Assembly: GCF_902806685.2 (NCBI RefSeq)
Contig: NC_048539.1
Coordinates: 15,416,378-15,480,377 of the forward strand
Length of the DNA stretch: 64,000 nucleotides
Direction: 5' to 3'
From: Maniola hyperantus
Taxonomy: Eukaryota; Arthropoda; Insecta; Lepidoptera; Nymphalidae
Shown: piece by piece, positions 32,090 through 41,707 of the stretch
How positions within the stretch are numbered: position 1 is the first letter of the stretch
Layout: every line of letters begins with the position of its first letter
Translations under genes and position numbers: made by a program
Notes under the pieces: model-generated
What the model saw: the letters and a program-made list of their open reading frames with translations, nothing else
What the model was told of the DNA's origin: nothing
Databases searched by the model: none

Positions 32090-33320
32090 ATAAGAGCAGC
32101 TTTTGCCTTTTACGCTCTTTTTATCGGTATGCATTATAAATAGATAAATAATGATTATTATTATCATTCTACCTCTATGCTCTTTTAATTGACGCTGATT
32201 GCGCCTATCTCATTAAACACTTTCAGCTGATGGTTTTCATTATGCCGATGTAGAGACCTATACAAAGGATACCTTTACAAAGGCTACTATAAGTACCTAC
32301 ATATACATCTATTTATCTATTCACATACCGATTCAATAGCGTCTGTCACTTGTTAATTCCGCTCAAGCAGCTCGCTTTATCTGCAATGTAAACAACTGAC
32401 CTTGCCTCCTTAAGGGATAGGATGTACCTACACAACTAACAAACATTCCTATCTTGATTACTTTACAAGATAAATAACTATGCATGTGTAGGTATAGGTG
32501 CATAGTTGCATGCCTATGCATAAGTACATTTTTAATGTAGAGTTGTTTTCTTAAGGATAATAATAGGATAGAATCAGAATGTAGGGCATACAAAATGATT
32601 AAGGATTTCTATAATCCATAAGTACCTACCAGCGGCGAAGAGTCAATATAACACGATTCCTATCGGCTTCCCTTTAAGAATTGGCATAATATAGCGTAAG
32701 TAGGTACTTTTCACATAAATTCGGTATAAGTTCGTAAATACAAAGGTTCGATCGTCACAAATGCTAATTGCAAATGCAAATGCTAATGTAGGTAAGTAAC
32801 ATACACCTACAGTCCTACACCATACAAGCCGTAAAATATCGGATTCCCTAGTTAGATTTTTGCTTAGTATTTATCTCTTTCATTTCCCTAGCGAAAGCGA
32901 AAGGAGCGAACTAGGTCTGTCTCGCTCTACGGTTGGAGCCCACCAATTTAATCTGGCCCAGTAGCGAATACGAATTTGGAACTCTGACAGGTCAGACAAA
33001 TTTGAAGTAGTTAAGCCGCTAGAATCCGAGTTACCGTATTATACCTCCAAATTAAAAATTATATTAATAGTATTATTTTAACAGGTACATGCTACTATTT
33101 TGAGTATTTTGTATTTTGAAGGGTGATTTGATATTGATTTTAATTGATTATTACAATGATATTAGAAGAAAATAGGTAGATACGTTATACGCGGACCGCA
33201 AGTGGCACGTTAAAACTAAGCTAATTAGCAAACCTGAGCTCAGTCGCCCGCTGTCGTCGCGCTATCGATGACGTCGTTGATAGTAATGTGTATTTTGTTT
33301 TCGTCTCCCAAAACAACCGA
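32090..33320. other. Intergenic, no gene supported
   Basis: AT-rich. A TATCGATGACGTC motif at 33,263-33,275 lies 50 bp upstream of the THAP-like ATG and could be promoter sequence (DREF-like plus CRE-like); this is inference. Confidence 0.35.
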
Positions 33321-33322
33321 AA

Positions 33323-33399
33323 ATGCCGTCGTGTGTGATGAGATTCTGCACAAACTACACAAGCAAGGTTTCCAAAAGTCAAGGAATCACATTTCATTC
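33323..33399 (+). CDS. Orphan first exon of a THAP-type zinc-finger protein
   Basis: From ATG 33,323 the frame reads MPSCVMRFCTNYTSKVSKSQ then GITFHS and meets a strong donor, GTAAGT, after 33,399. MP-C-V--C-N----GI-FH is how THAP DNA-binding domains begin; it supplies the first two zinc-ligand cysteines of the C2CH finger. The exon ends with two bases of a codon, usually followed by FP. I could not find the remaining THAP exons (the W and C/H ligands) downstream in this window. The gene may have a long intron, be truncated by the Helitrons around 34.8-36.9 kb, or be a domesticated or duplicated THAP remnant. The next strong gene, the Kazal-like protein, is not in phase with it. Confidence 0.4.
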
Positions 33400-33879
33400 G
33401 TAAGTAAAACTATTTCTTTTATATAATTCGTATTTTTCACTTATTTAACAATAACAAACTCGTGCACGTTCGTGTAAAATGCAACTCATTGCAATTTGTA
33501 CCTTATGTCACATGCCATAAGTACGTATCAAGTTATCGTTGTACGTATTTTAAAGTTTCCGATCAAAGAATATAAAATAAACAGATAGGTCTCTTCTGAG
33601 TATTGACAATTCAAATAGTGTGCATATTTCCTGTTTTAGGGAAGGATAAATTAACTATGGTCTAACATCTTTTTACGGTCCACTGCTGGGTCTCTTCATA
33701 CAATGAGGGAATTTTGGCTATGAGTATGTAGATTGTGTAATAGTAAATATTTTCAAAAATAAAAAATATTTTCATTTCACATTTTATTCCTTTACCTACC
33801 TTCCCGCGGCTTCGTCCGCGTAAAATTTAGTAATTTTATTTCGACTTCTTTTCCATGTATGGGAGCCCCCTTTATTTAA

Positions 33880-34062
33880 TTTAATTTAATTTTTATTATT
33901 TTTATTATAGCGGCAATAGAAATACATTCTGTGAAAATTTCAACTGTCTACCTATTACGGCTTACGAGATACAGCCCGCTGACAGATGGACGTACAGACA
34001 GCGGAGGCTTAGTAATAGGGTCCCGTTGGCACCCCTTGGGCACGGAACCCTAAAAACGAGCG
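33880..34062 (+). repeat. TAGCGGCAATAGAAATACA dispersed repeat, copy 1
   Basis: Runs from TTTTATTATAGCGGCAATAG through GAGATACAGCCCGCTGACAG to GGGTCCCGTTGGCACCC and ACGGAACCCTAAAA. The end resembles the CCGGCC family. A second copy lies at 55,680-55,850. Confidence 0.65.
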
Positions 34063-34064
34063 GA

Positions 34065-34845
34065 ACCGCGGGAAAAAGCTAGTTCGTAATATATTAAATA
34101 CCACAGTATAAGGTTTTTATTTTACTATACAACTACAGTGTAGGCATAAATCGGCATTAGCCGAATAGACTTTACTGTTTTTTTTTTCTTTGGAGTTTCT
34201 AGTTTACCGTCTCGTCCCGTCTCTTTTACGCTCGCATTATTAGGCATATATCCGTCCTTCTTCCACTCTTCTGTGCAGGACGAGGTAGTGCAAAATATAA
34301 CCGTCTCTTTTTCGTGCGCAACTGAAGCTGAGGTTATTAGTTCACCGTCCTTTACTCTCTGTTGTGTGAGGTTAAAATACTATCTATGCGTTTATGTGTG
34401 TTGAGTCTTTCGGCGCTGACGCAGCGTGCCATTACTAAACATCGAATTTGATATAAGTAACCTATCTACCTATTTTTCTTCTAATATCATTGGATTATTA
34501 TTTGTTTTTGTGAAGCGTCCATGCACGTTTGTTTTTAAAGTTGTTAGTGGTGTTTTATTTTGATATAATAAATTGGGGCTAGTGATTAATAACTAATAAG
34601 TGTAAGTTCGCGGTAATTTAGATTCAGTTTGGTAAGTCAACATCAGAAATTACCTTAATTCACATAGATTGTTGTTTAACAGATTTCCTGTTACGTAACG
34701 ATAGTAATTTTTCTAAATCGAGTTTTGAAAACAAAAAGCGTCTTTAATCGATGGGGAACAGCTGATATTCTTTTAGGTAAGTAGGTAGATAGGTACCTTT
34801 CCGGCTTCCCTTTTTCAGATTTTCACCCTTCGCCACTGGTACCTA
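34065..34845. other. Intergenic; possible untranslated exon
   Basis: Repeated pyrimidine-rich words (CCGTCTCGTCCCGTCTC, CACCGTCCTTTACTCTC) at 34,210-34,360 precede an AT-rich stretch. That stretch ends GATTCAGTTTG|GTAAGT at 34,632, a consensus donor. It could be a 5' UTR exon of the downstream gene; transcript data would be needed. Confidence 0.3.
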
Positions 34846-34849
34846 CTAT

Positions 34850-35093
34850 GTTATTCCGAAAGTGTGTCCGTCGTTCTGTCTGCTAGCTTTTCACGGCCCG
34901 TCCGTTTAACCGATTTTGATGTTTGGTACAGAGAAGCTTGCATCCCGGGGAAGGTAGTAGGCTAGTTTTGGTGCCAGAAAATCAAAAAGATATCATCTAC
35001 CTAGGTATTTTTTACAGAGAATGCTTGCATCCCCTATAGTATCTAAGGCTACTTTGTTATCTTGGAACATCGAGGAGTTCCCTTGGGATTTAA
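34850..35093 (+). mobile_element. Degraded Helitron, family B
   Basis: Contains GTGTGTCCGTCGTTCTGTCT, GCATCCCGGGGAAGG and a second, diverged GAATGCTTGCATCCCC block. The CTAGT end is missing. Confidence 0.6.
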
Positions 35094-35132
35094 ATTATTT
35101 ATTAATTATTATGTAGGTACTAGGTACATAGT

Positions 35133-35590
35133 ATTCATCTTCGTCATGATCAACCCATCGCCAGCCAACTGAGCACGTTTCTCTTAGAATAAGAAGGGTT
35201 TGGCCATGGGCTGCCACGCTGGCAAAGTACGGTTTGGCAGACTTCTTGTCACCTTTTTTTTTTTAAAAAAAGGAAGACATTATCGAGAATTCTCAAGCAT
35301 GCCGCTGCGCGATTGCGGTAGAATGACAGCTACAATGTCACGATCGCAGTCACCTCAGATTGGTTGTTGCTTGCTCACTAATGGCTACAATGCATTGTTG
35401 CAACAAGAATCGCACAAATTCAGCCAATCACAACAATTCAGATTGTAATGATGATTGATGCAAGTTTTACGAAATCGACTCACAGGTTTCCTCACGATGT
35501 TTTCCGTCACCGTTAAAGCAAGTGTGTAAAAGTACCTGAAGGTGTGTGACGCGTACCTATCCGGGATCAAATCCCCGGCTGGCACATATA
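35133..35590 (-). mobile_element. SINE S2 interrupted by a MITE
   Basis: The minus-strand S2 parts 35,133-35,298 (ATCAACCCATCGCCAGCCAA ... ATTATCGAGAATTCTCAAGC) and 35,481-35,590 (CACAGGTTTCCTCACGATGT ... GGGATCAAATCCCCGGCTGG) are separated by a MITE of the CCGCGGTTGTTTGACAGC family at 35,299-35,480. The MITE is the younger insertion. Confidence 0.75.
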
Positions 35591-35730
35591 GATGATTACC
35601 TGCATAGGTCCCTACTGGTCCATGTAATATTGCTCAACCCAAAGTCCACTAACGTTACTTGCTATTATTTCGTTTAAAGTAGGTAATTATTCATTTATTA
35701 AACTATCGTGAGTGATTTCCATTATTCATA

Positions 35731-35896
35731 TATCACACACCGGCTTTACTCACGTGTTTAGTCGAAGTTAGCCCGACTAGTTTCGTACCTTTTTCACGGG
35801 ACTCAGTTCGCGCACGCGTCGCGGTTGGGACTGGGTGGGTACGAAACTAGTCGGGCTAACGTCGACTAAACACGTTAGTAAAGCTGGTGTGTGATA
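35731..35896. mobile_element. MITE with about 58-bp TIRs
   Basis: Left arm TATCACACACCGGCTTTACT, continuing through ACGTGTTTAGTCGAAGTTAG and CGACTAGTTTCGTACC, is matched by the right arm ending AAAGCTGGTGTGTGATA. A GC-rich loop of about 45 bp (CGCACGCGTCGCGG) sits between. Single copy in this window. Confidence 0.85.
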
Positions 35897-35899
35897 GGT

Positions 35900-36615
35900 A
35901 TCTATATGAATTATAGGTATTATTAGTTGCGGTGGTATTTCCGCCAGAGAAATACAGAGACGACTTGCGGTTTGTTCACGACGACGTTCGGCACTCTGAT
36001 GCAATCCTATGTCATAGACTGATGAAACATTCTGATTTCTGGTAATTTTTATTTAGGAATACCAAGTTTGCGTAATTCTTCAATCCATAAATCCTTTCAG
36101 TAATTTCAGCGTGATGGCCGAACAGACACAGACAAAGAAAAATACTACTTAAGTACTAATTTTTGGGCTAACATCGACATAAAGATTCGTTCGATTATTT
36201 TTTCCAAAATATATCAATAACTATTATATTAATGTAGGTACCTACAGAAATTATTTAGTTACATTTTATTTTAGGTAGCCATAGATAAGGTACCTAGGTA
36301 TCTAGAATAGTTAATGAATACCTCAGTGATCGAGATTTTTCTAACGCAGGTACATTCTATACCAAATAAAATAGTATTTATTGATTGTATATCATCCAAA
36401 ATGTTAAACTTATTAAAATTAAGGTATTTCCGCAAAGTGAATGGAATATAAGTAAGTAGATTATTACTATTCAAGGTAAACGGGTGGCTCCACTCAACGC
36501 CACGCGGCGTCTAGAGCAACAGCCCAGGGACATATTGTTATGAATATCAACATTATAAATAATTATAGTGCATACATCAAAGGTACATTTTGAGATCTCA
36601 CTCGAATTTACCTCT
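35900..36615. other. Intergenic, nothing recognised
   Basis: AT-rich; minus-strand open frame 36,271-36,474 has no domain. Confidence 0.45.
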
Positions 36616-36617
36616 AT

Positions 36618-36976
36618 CAGCCGTACTCAGAGTAGCTTAATCGTTACTTACAAACGAGACAGAGCTATATACTATATCAGTACCCTTACCTATTAGAAAT
36701 GCGAAAGTGTGTTTGTTTGTTGGTTTATTGGTTTTTCCTTCAATCACGTCGCAACGGTGCAACGGATTGACGTGATTTTTTGCATGGGTATAGATATAAA
36801 GACCTGGAGAATGACATGGGCTACTTTCTATCCCGGAAAATCAAAGAGTTCCCACGGGAATTTTAAAAAACCTAATTCCACGCGCACGAAGTCGCGGGCA
36901 TCAGCTAGTCTCTCACATAAATCTGTCTCGTTTTAACTCAATCTTAAGTAACGATTAGCGACTCTGAGTGCGGCTG
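36618..36976. mobile_element. MITE split by a Helitron
   Basis: The ends CAGCCGTACTCAGAGTAGCT and AGCGACTCTGAGTGCGGCTG are inverted, as are inner TTAATCGTTACTTAC / AAGTAACGATTA and GACAGA / TCTGTC. A Helitron family B copy (about 36,681-36,909, ending CATCAGCTAGT) sits in the centre. A relative is the insertion in the SINE at 59,927-60,170. Confidence 0.7.
36681..36909 (+). mobile_element. Non-autonomous Helitron, family B
   Basis: TATTAGAAATGCGAAAGTGT ... TCAATCACGTCGCAACGGTG ... GAAGTCGCGGGCATCAGC-TAGT; full 3' end. Nested in the MITE above. Confidence 0.8.
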
Positions 36977-36979
36977 TAA

Positions 36980-37515
36980 GTGTCAACTGTAATGTCAAAA
37001 TTAGGATTTTCCTCTGGTGCTGCAAATGTTCATGAGCGGAATCACTTAACATCAGGTGACCCGCCTGCTCATTTGCTCGCTATCTCTATTTAAAAAAATG
37101 CTCAAAGTCTAATAAACGATTTGCTCCCAGAAACTTCTGTAGGTACCTCCTATTAAAGCGTACGAAGATTTTGTTTTTTTTGTCTTGTGAGAAAAGTAGA
37201 GTGTTGAATTTGGGGTAATAGGTACTGTCTTAGTCTTGGGCGCCTCTAAACCCCACACTTCACTCAGGATTCTAGATGCAACACTCTCGCTACGCTCGGG
37301 AGTTACTCTAAAATCTCTTGTTACGTTTATTGGGATTTATCTCGGCGCCCGTGACGTCCCCCATGTTGAATAATCTACTATAATTGTAGGTAAGTATGTG
37401 TACCTACTTATGATAATATCTTATTTATTACACACGTCATATCCTGTTGATTATGAGGAATCATATTATTATTATTATACTTTTCCTAGAAACTCTATAC
37501 AATGACGGATTATCT
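36980..37515. other. Intergenic, nothing recognised
   Basis: No supported gene. An ATG at 37,453 opens a hydrophobic stretch (MRNHIIIIILFLE) but runs straight into the MITE at 37,518 without a good donor. Confidence 0.4.
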
Positions 37516-37517
37516 AT

Positions 37518-37622
37518 GTACGCGACAGATCGAGATGGCAATCGCGGTGGGGACGCCCCGCACAGCCACAGCGCTAGCCCGGTGCGGAATAACCACGATT
37601 GCCATCTCGACCTGTCGCGTAC
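37518..37622. mobile_element. Hairpin MITE, GCGACAGG/GGCAATCG family, copy 2
   Basis: GTACGCGACAGATCGAGATG on the left and CATCTCGACCTGTCGCGTAC on the right, with a GC-rich loop (GGGGACGCCCCGCACAGCC). This is the cleanest of the three copies. Confidence 0.85.
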
Positions 37623-37789
37623 CGTACGCACATTTTCTGTGACATATCACATAACCATATATCTACCTACTAACTATGCACCTACTGTATAAAGTCGACT
37701 ATTTATTGCAAAAGTTATGAGTTACAAACGACATGATAGAATTAATTTAATTAAAAGATAAGGAAACTTAAGGTTTAGTAAAGGCTAGC

Positions 37790-39873
37790 ATGTTTGTTAA
37801 AAACCTGTGGTTTCTTTGCATCATATTTTGTAAGTGAAAATATTATTTTATTTTTGTTTAGATCATAGTTTACATAAGTATTAGCAAATAGGACTTTTCA
37901 GAAAAGAATTGAACCAAAAATTTTTTTTATTAAAATAAACTGTCGTGAAATGCCTCTATCTACCGCACGGATAACTGCCTGGTTCGGAGTGCCTTTCCTA
38001 CCGAGAAGAATCAGCAACAATTTTACACAATGTCACAGGGTTCGGAGGTTCAGGGAATTCAGAGGTTTAATTTTTTTAATTTATAGACCAGCGCTTGGCT
38101 GCAAGACCTGCTTACAATTATTAATGATGCAGCCAAGATGAAGCGCGTTTGTCTAAAAAAAAAGATTCCAACGAATTGAGAACCTCCTCCTTTTTTTGAA
38201 GTCGGTTAAAAAGATGCCTATTCATTCTTGATTTAAAAGTGTAGGGGAAAACTGATGCTGGAAGGGCGTTCCATATACTAGATAGCGGTTCTTAAAAACC
38301 TAATTCCACGAGGACTAAGTCGCGGGCGTCAGCTAGTAGGTAATATAATGAAAATTGAGCTTTCATTTATTTTAACTAGGAAAAGCAGTGTTTATATATA
38401 TCCTGCACGGCATTGTCTATATAGTCTAAGGTCTATCAGTATCACCTAAAACAATTAAATTTACTTTTTCTTTTCAAAGATTTATGCAAAGGTGACACAC
38501 GCTTAAAGTTTGAAAAGCCACCAAGAGAAGGTCACAGGTAAGAAAATACAAAGGCAACAATTTTTTATTAGCTGATAGGCATTTTCCTGAAAATTACTGG
38601 CCGGATGATGATGCTGTTTTTTGCTTTATACAGCTATTACCTTAAGTAGTTATAGTTACCGGCAGTTAAATTAGTCACGTTGACCTACGATGCGAGTGCA
38701 AGCTCACGCACTGTATTGTCCCACACGCTCGTATACTGTGTACGGATGTAGCACTCACACTAATGCAAATGGCGAACGCGGAGTGCGGCCCGGCTGCAGT
38801 TCGTGTGTTTTTAATTTCAAAAGCATACCAGAAGTGAATTTAAAGTCAGACAGAAAAGTAGGGATCACGTGACTTAAGCAGGCGGTACCTATCGTGTCGC
38901 AAAATATTATGTCCCAAGAAGTACGAGATCTTACACTTACGCTGCTTGATGTTTTTAATTAACTCGGTTTTCTTCTGCATTCGAGCAAGAACCTCAGCGT
39001 TAGACACCTTAGCCGTCCAGCTTATGTATGCATCTTGTCCACGTCCCAAAGGCTTTCATCTTTTTCTTGCAGGTGCGGAATATGTCCGACATACATGCAG
39101 AAGCTGTGCGGATTCGATTTTCAGACGAATCAGACCTACATTTTTGATAATATATGCATTATGGATTTATTTAATTGTATCCATGGTACAGGTGGGTGTA
39201 TTTTTTTCTTCGGTTTGAAGCCGTTGTTTAATTAAAATTAAATTTAATTAAAAAAATAATTACCTAAATAAATACATTATACAGATTGCAATGTCGAAAC
39301 CGTATTAAAATGCACAAGGTATGATCAGTTATTATAAATGCGAAAGTGTGTTTGTTTGTTGGTTTGTCCTTCAATCACGTCGCAACGGTGCAACGGATTG
39401 ACGTGATTTTTTCTGAAGACCTAATATGCGCCCCGCGAGAAAATTTTGTCTACGCATTATCTCGTGTTTTTTCATACAAATAAGACGAGTAAATGCGTAG
39501 ACAAAATTTTCTCGTGGTGCGCAATGTTAATGTTAAATGTTAGGCGTGCTGGACAGTGATATAGGCTACTTTTTATCCAAGAAAATCAAACAGTTCCCAC
39601 GGGATTTTCAAAAATATAATTCCACGCGGACGAAGTCGCAGGCATCAGCTTGTAAAAAATAAAAATCTATGGTAAAATTTGGCCAAATGGATCGACCCGA
39701 TTAATTATTCTATTATTTCAGAATTCATAAAGTTAAACTATGAAAATTGTCTGTACTTTGGTAACTTTGCCTACGTGCACGGCATAAAACACGAAGATTA
39801 TGACTACGGAGAAGACCATATAAGTATCACCAATTCAAAAAAGAATCCAGATTTTGTACGCCAGAGACACTGA
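37790..39873 (+). CDS. Small secreted Kazal-like protein, four exons
   Basis: Exons 37,790-37,829, 38,480-38,537, 39,073-39,191 and 39,722-39,873 join in phase (369 bp, 122 residues) with GT donors and AG acceptors after pyrimidine-rich tracts. Residues 1-17 (MFVKNLWFLCIIFYLCKG) look like a signal peptide. The third exon carries CGICPTYMQKLCGFDFQTNQ and TYIFDNICIMDLFNC, matching the Kazal pattern C-x-x-CP-x-Y-x-x-x-CG-x-D-x-x-T-x-x-TY-x-N-x-C. The fourth exon adds EFIKLNYENC, which would hold the last cysteine, then an acidic tail DYDYGEDH. Kazal domains are usually secreted serine-protease inhibitors; inhibition here is inferred, and the atypical loop between CP and CG leaves the P1 residue uncertain. 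Intron 2 holds a LINE fragment ending 30 bp before exon 3, and intron 3 a Helitron. Confidence 0.75.
37940..38337 (-). repeat. LINE 3' fragments and Helitron 3' end in Kazal intron 1
   Basis: 37,960-38,060 includes CTACCGAGAAGAATCAGCAA and 38,105-38,285 includes AATGATGCAGCCAAGATG and AAACTGATGCTGGAAGGGCG. The latter resembles the jockey-like fragment at 51.3-51.5 kb. 38,285-38,337 is a Helitron family B 3' end (AAGTCGCGGGCGTCAGCTAG). Confidence 0.6.
38846..39045 (-). pseudogene. LINE RT C-terminal fragment in Kazal intron 2
   Basis: The minus strand reads ISWTAKVSNAEVLARMQKKT, ELIKNIKQRK, then YFLGHNILRHDRYRLLK, the conserved LGH-LR-DRY-LL region of non-LTR retrotransposon RTs. A few indels are present. 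It lies just upstream of the exon 3 acceptor. Confidence 0.7.
39328..39653 (+). mobile_element. Helitron family B with a nested hairpin
   Basis: Starts ATTATAAATGCGAAAGTGTG and ends GAAGTCGCAGGCATCAGCTTGT. At 39,424-39,527 it is interrupted by a hairpin element whose arms read GAAAATTTTGTCTACGCATT and its complement. Confidence 0.75.
39424..39527. mobile_element. Hairpin MITE nested in the Helitron
   Basis: Arms of about 35 bp (GCGCCCCGCGAGAAAATTTT... and its complement ending TTTTCTCGTGGTGCGC) around a loop of about 30 bp. Seen once in the window. Confidence 0.75.
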
Positions 39874-39989
39874 AATGGACCTATACAAGTACGCTGGAAG
39901 AGATGTGTCAAACAAAATGACAGTTATTTTTGTGTTTCGAAGCGCCCGCCCCACCGGGCGTACCGGGAATTAAAATTGATACTGTGTCA

Positions 39990-40085
39990 AATGTCATATT
40001 TTAATGTAGGTATATATAACGGGTACATACCACGATTACCTGTGTATGTACCCGTTATATACATTAAAATATGTCGTTAAACCAC
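39990..40085. repeat. Palindrome, ATAACGGGTACATAC family
   Basis: TATTTTAATGTAGGTATATA-ACGGGTACATAC and its complement GTATGTACCCGTTATATAC-ATTAAAATA flank about 15 bp. It looks like two ends of a larger element brought together; separated ends appear at 16,930 and 17,120. Confidence 0.7.
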
Positions 40086-40301
40086 GAAACAAGCTTAAAA
40101 TCATTAGTTTGTGTCAAATGGTTTCGTGTTGACAGATGCTTCATCACTAACATTTAGTTGCGAGCACGCTCTGCTGCTATCAGCGCCAAAATGATGAAAA
40201 TCAAGTCTATTCAAAAACAGGGTCGGCAATTGCAAGTCCAGCGTACTTGTATTTGTAAAAGGTCAGTGTGACTGAATATTATTTTAGTAAATATCTACGT
40301 G

Positions 40302-40430
40302 TAGTACGCGACAGTTCAAGATGGCAATCGGGTGGGGACGCCCCGCACACCCGCACAGCTAACCCGGTGTAGGATAGCGCGAGGCGTCCCCCCGCCTCAT
40401 ACCCCGATTGCCATCTCCTGGCGCGTACTA
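40302..40430. mobile_element. Hairpin MITE, GCGACAGG/GGCAATCG family, copy 3
   Basis: TAGTACGCGACAGTTCAAGA and TTGCCATCTCCTGGCGCGTA-CTA as ends, with a longer GC-rich loop (GGGGACGCCCCGCACACCCG). Confidence 0.8.
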
Positions 40431-40555
40431 TAGGTATATTACAATAAAAATACAAAATACTTATGTTGTGTTTTATTTAAAGTTGCTTTCTATTTAACTT
40501 TGACACATGTGCCGATAAAAGTATGACAATCTTAGGTATACTTACTTATTAAATA

Positions 40556-40945
40556 ACTAGATGATACCCGCGACTTCGTCTGCGTGGATTTAGGTTTTTA
40601 AAAATCCCATGGAAACTCTTTGATTTTCCGGGATAAAAAGTAGCCTATGTCCTTCCCCGGGATGCAAGCTATCTCTGTACCAAATTTCGTCTAAATCGGT
40701 TGAACGGTTGGGCCGTTAAAGGCTAGCAGATAAACAGACAGACACACTTTCGCATTTTTTTTTTTTAATAAAGAATATTAGCCATATTAAATGACTTTCC
40801 CCTTTCCTCTCCAATTAAGCGTCAGGCTTGTGCTAGGAGTAGGTACGACAATAGTGCAACGGGCGGGATTTGAACCGTCGACCTTTCTGTTTTCAGTCCA
40901 CTCCTATACCGGTTGAGCTATTGAGGCTATTGTAATATTAGTATG
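40556..40945 (-). mobile_element. Helitron family B carrying a SINE
   Basis: The minus-strand Helitron runs from ACTAGATGATACCCGCGACT at 40,556 to CACTTTCGCATTT at about 40,757. A SINE S1 copy (40,760-40,930) lies where the 5' end (ATAATATTAGTATGG) should follow, and that end resumes at about 40,931. The SINE therefore inserted into an existing Helitron. Confidence 0.7.
40760..40930 (-). mobile_element. SINE S1, minus copy
   Basis: AATAAAGAATATTAGCCATA, GCTTGTGCTAGGAGTAGGTA, GGGATTTGAACCGTCGACCT, and GGTTGAGCTATTGAGGC at the head end. Confidence 0.8.
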
Positions 40946-41221
40946 GATTACACAACGAAATTTGGTTTTCATATAAAATTCTTTCGGATATAATGACTTC
41001 GCGGCTTCGCTTACGCTTATTATGACCCATTTTTAGTAAATTTTGTCCGTTTATAGTGACCGACATGATTCTTTACACTTTCGGCAATGTTCGTTGATTC
41101 CCGACGACGCGCGACGTTCGGCCCGTGGCTTATTTTTGTTTTGAACCTCAGTGAGTAACTGATAGTTGAACGTCATGCATTGTTTTTAGTGATATCCTAT
41201 GTAAAAAGGTTTTTTTTTAAC

Positions 41222-41500
41222 CACATATTTGCAACTAGCGTGGCCCCCTCAGACCCTCTCGCTCAAGCAGATGAGAGGTCCTTACTTGTGAAATGTCATT
41301 CCTTCTACACTTCACGTTGTTTGCCAAATACTCACGTACAAATACATTTTGGCAAACAAAAAAAAGTGGCCACGGTGATAAGGACAAAACATAATCATTT
41401 TGTCACGTTCTAATAAGAGCTTAAATGCATTTAGCTATCTCGCTCTAACAGTAAGTGTCACAATAGGGCTACTTCTAATAGTCATTGTTCTGAGTTTTTA
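41222..41500. repeat. Dispersed repeat AGCGTGGCCCCCTCAGACC, copy 1
   Basis: Shares ACTAGCGTGGCCCCCTCAG, AAAGTGGCCACGGTGATAAG, AATGCATTTAGCTATCTCGC and CACAATAGGGCTACTTCTA with 50,085-50,600. The second copy carries a SINE. The 77-codon frame here is not conserved. Confidence 0.7.
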
Positions 41501-41707
41501 ACAAAAATGCTTTGTATGACGTCCGCTTAGTACGACGTGTTTGTCAATTCCCTTCGATGTCATTATAAACGGATTCCACTGTACGTTTCTTCGGCATATT
41601 TTTTTTTAAGTAAATAATCTTGTACGATGGTACGGCATACTTCGTGTACGTAGAAAGCGCGGGTCATGCTGGGTGGGTATAAAGGCAGACTAAGTCAGGA
41701 ACGTGGG

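Noticed and set aside
37447..37692. Hydrophobic N-terminus MRNHIIIIILFLE as a secreted protein start
   Set aside because: It runs into a MITE with no good donor; the ATG at 37,790 gives an in-phase signal-peptide exon for the Kazal gene.
38690..38872. CTVYGCSTHTNANGERG as a second THAP-like exon
   Set aside because: The Cys spacing is suggestive, but no start context, no FP motif and no donor fit, and it lies in Kazal intron 2.
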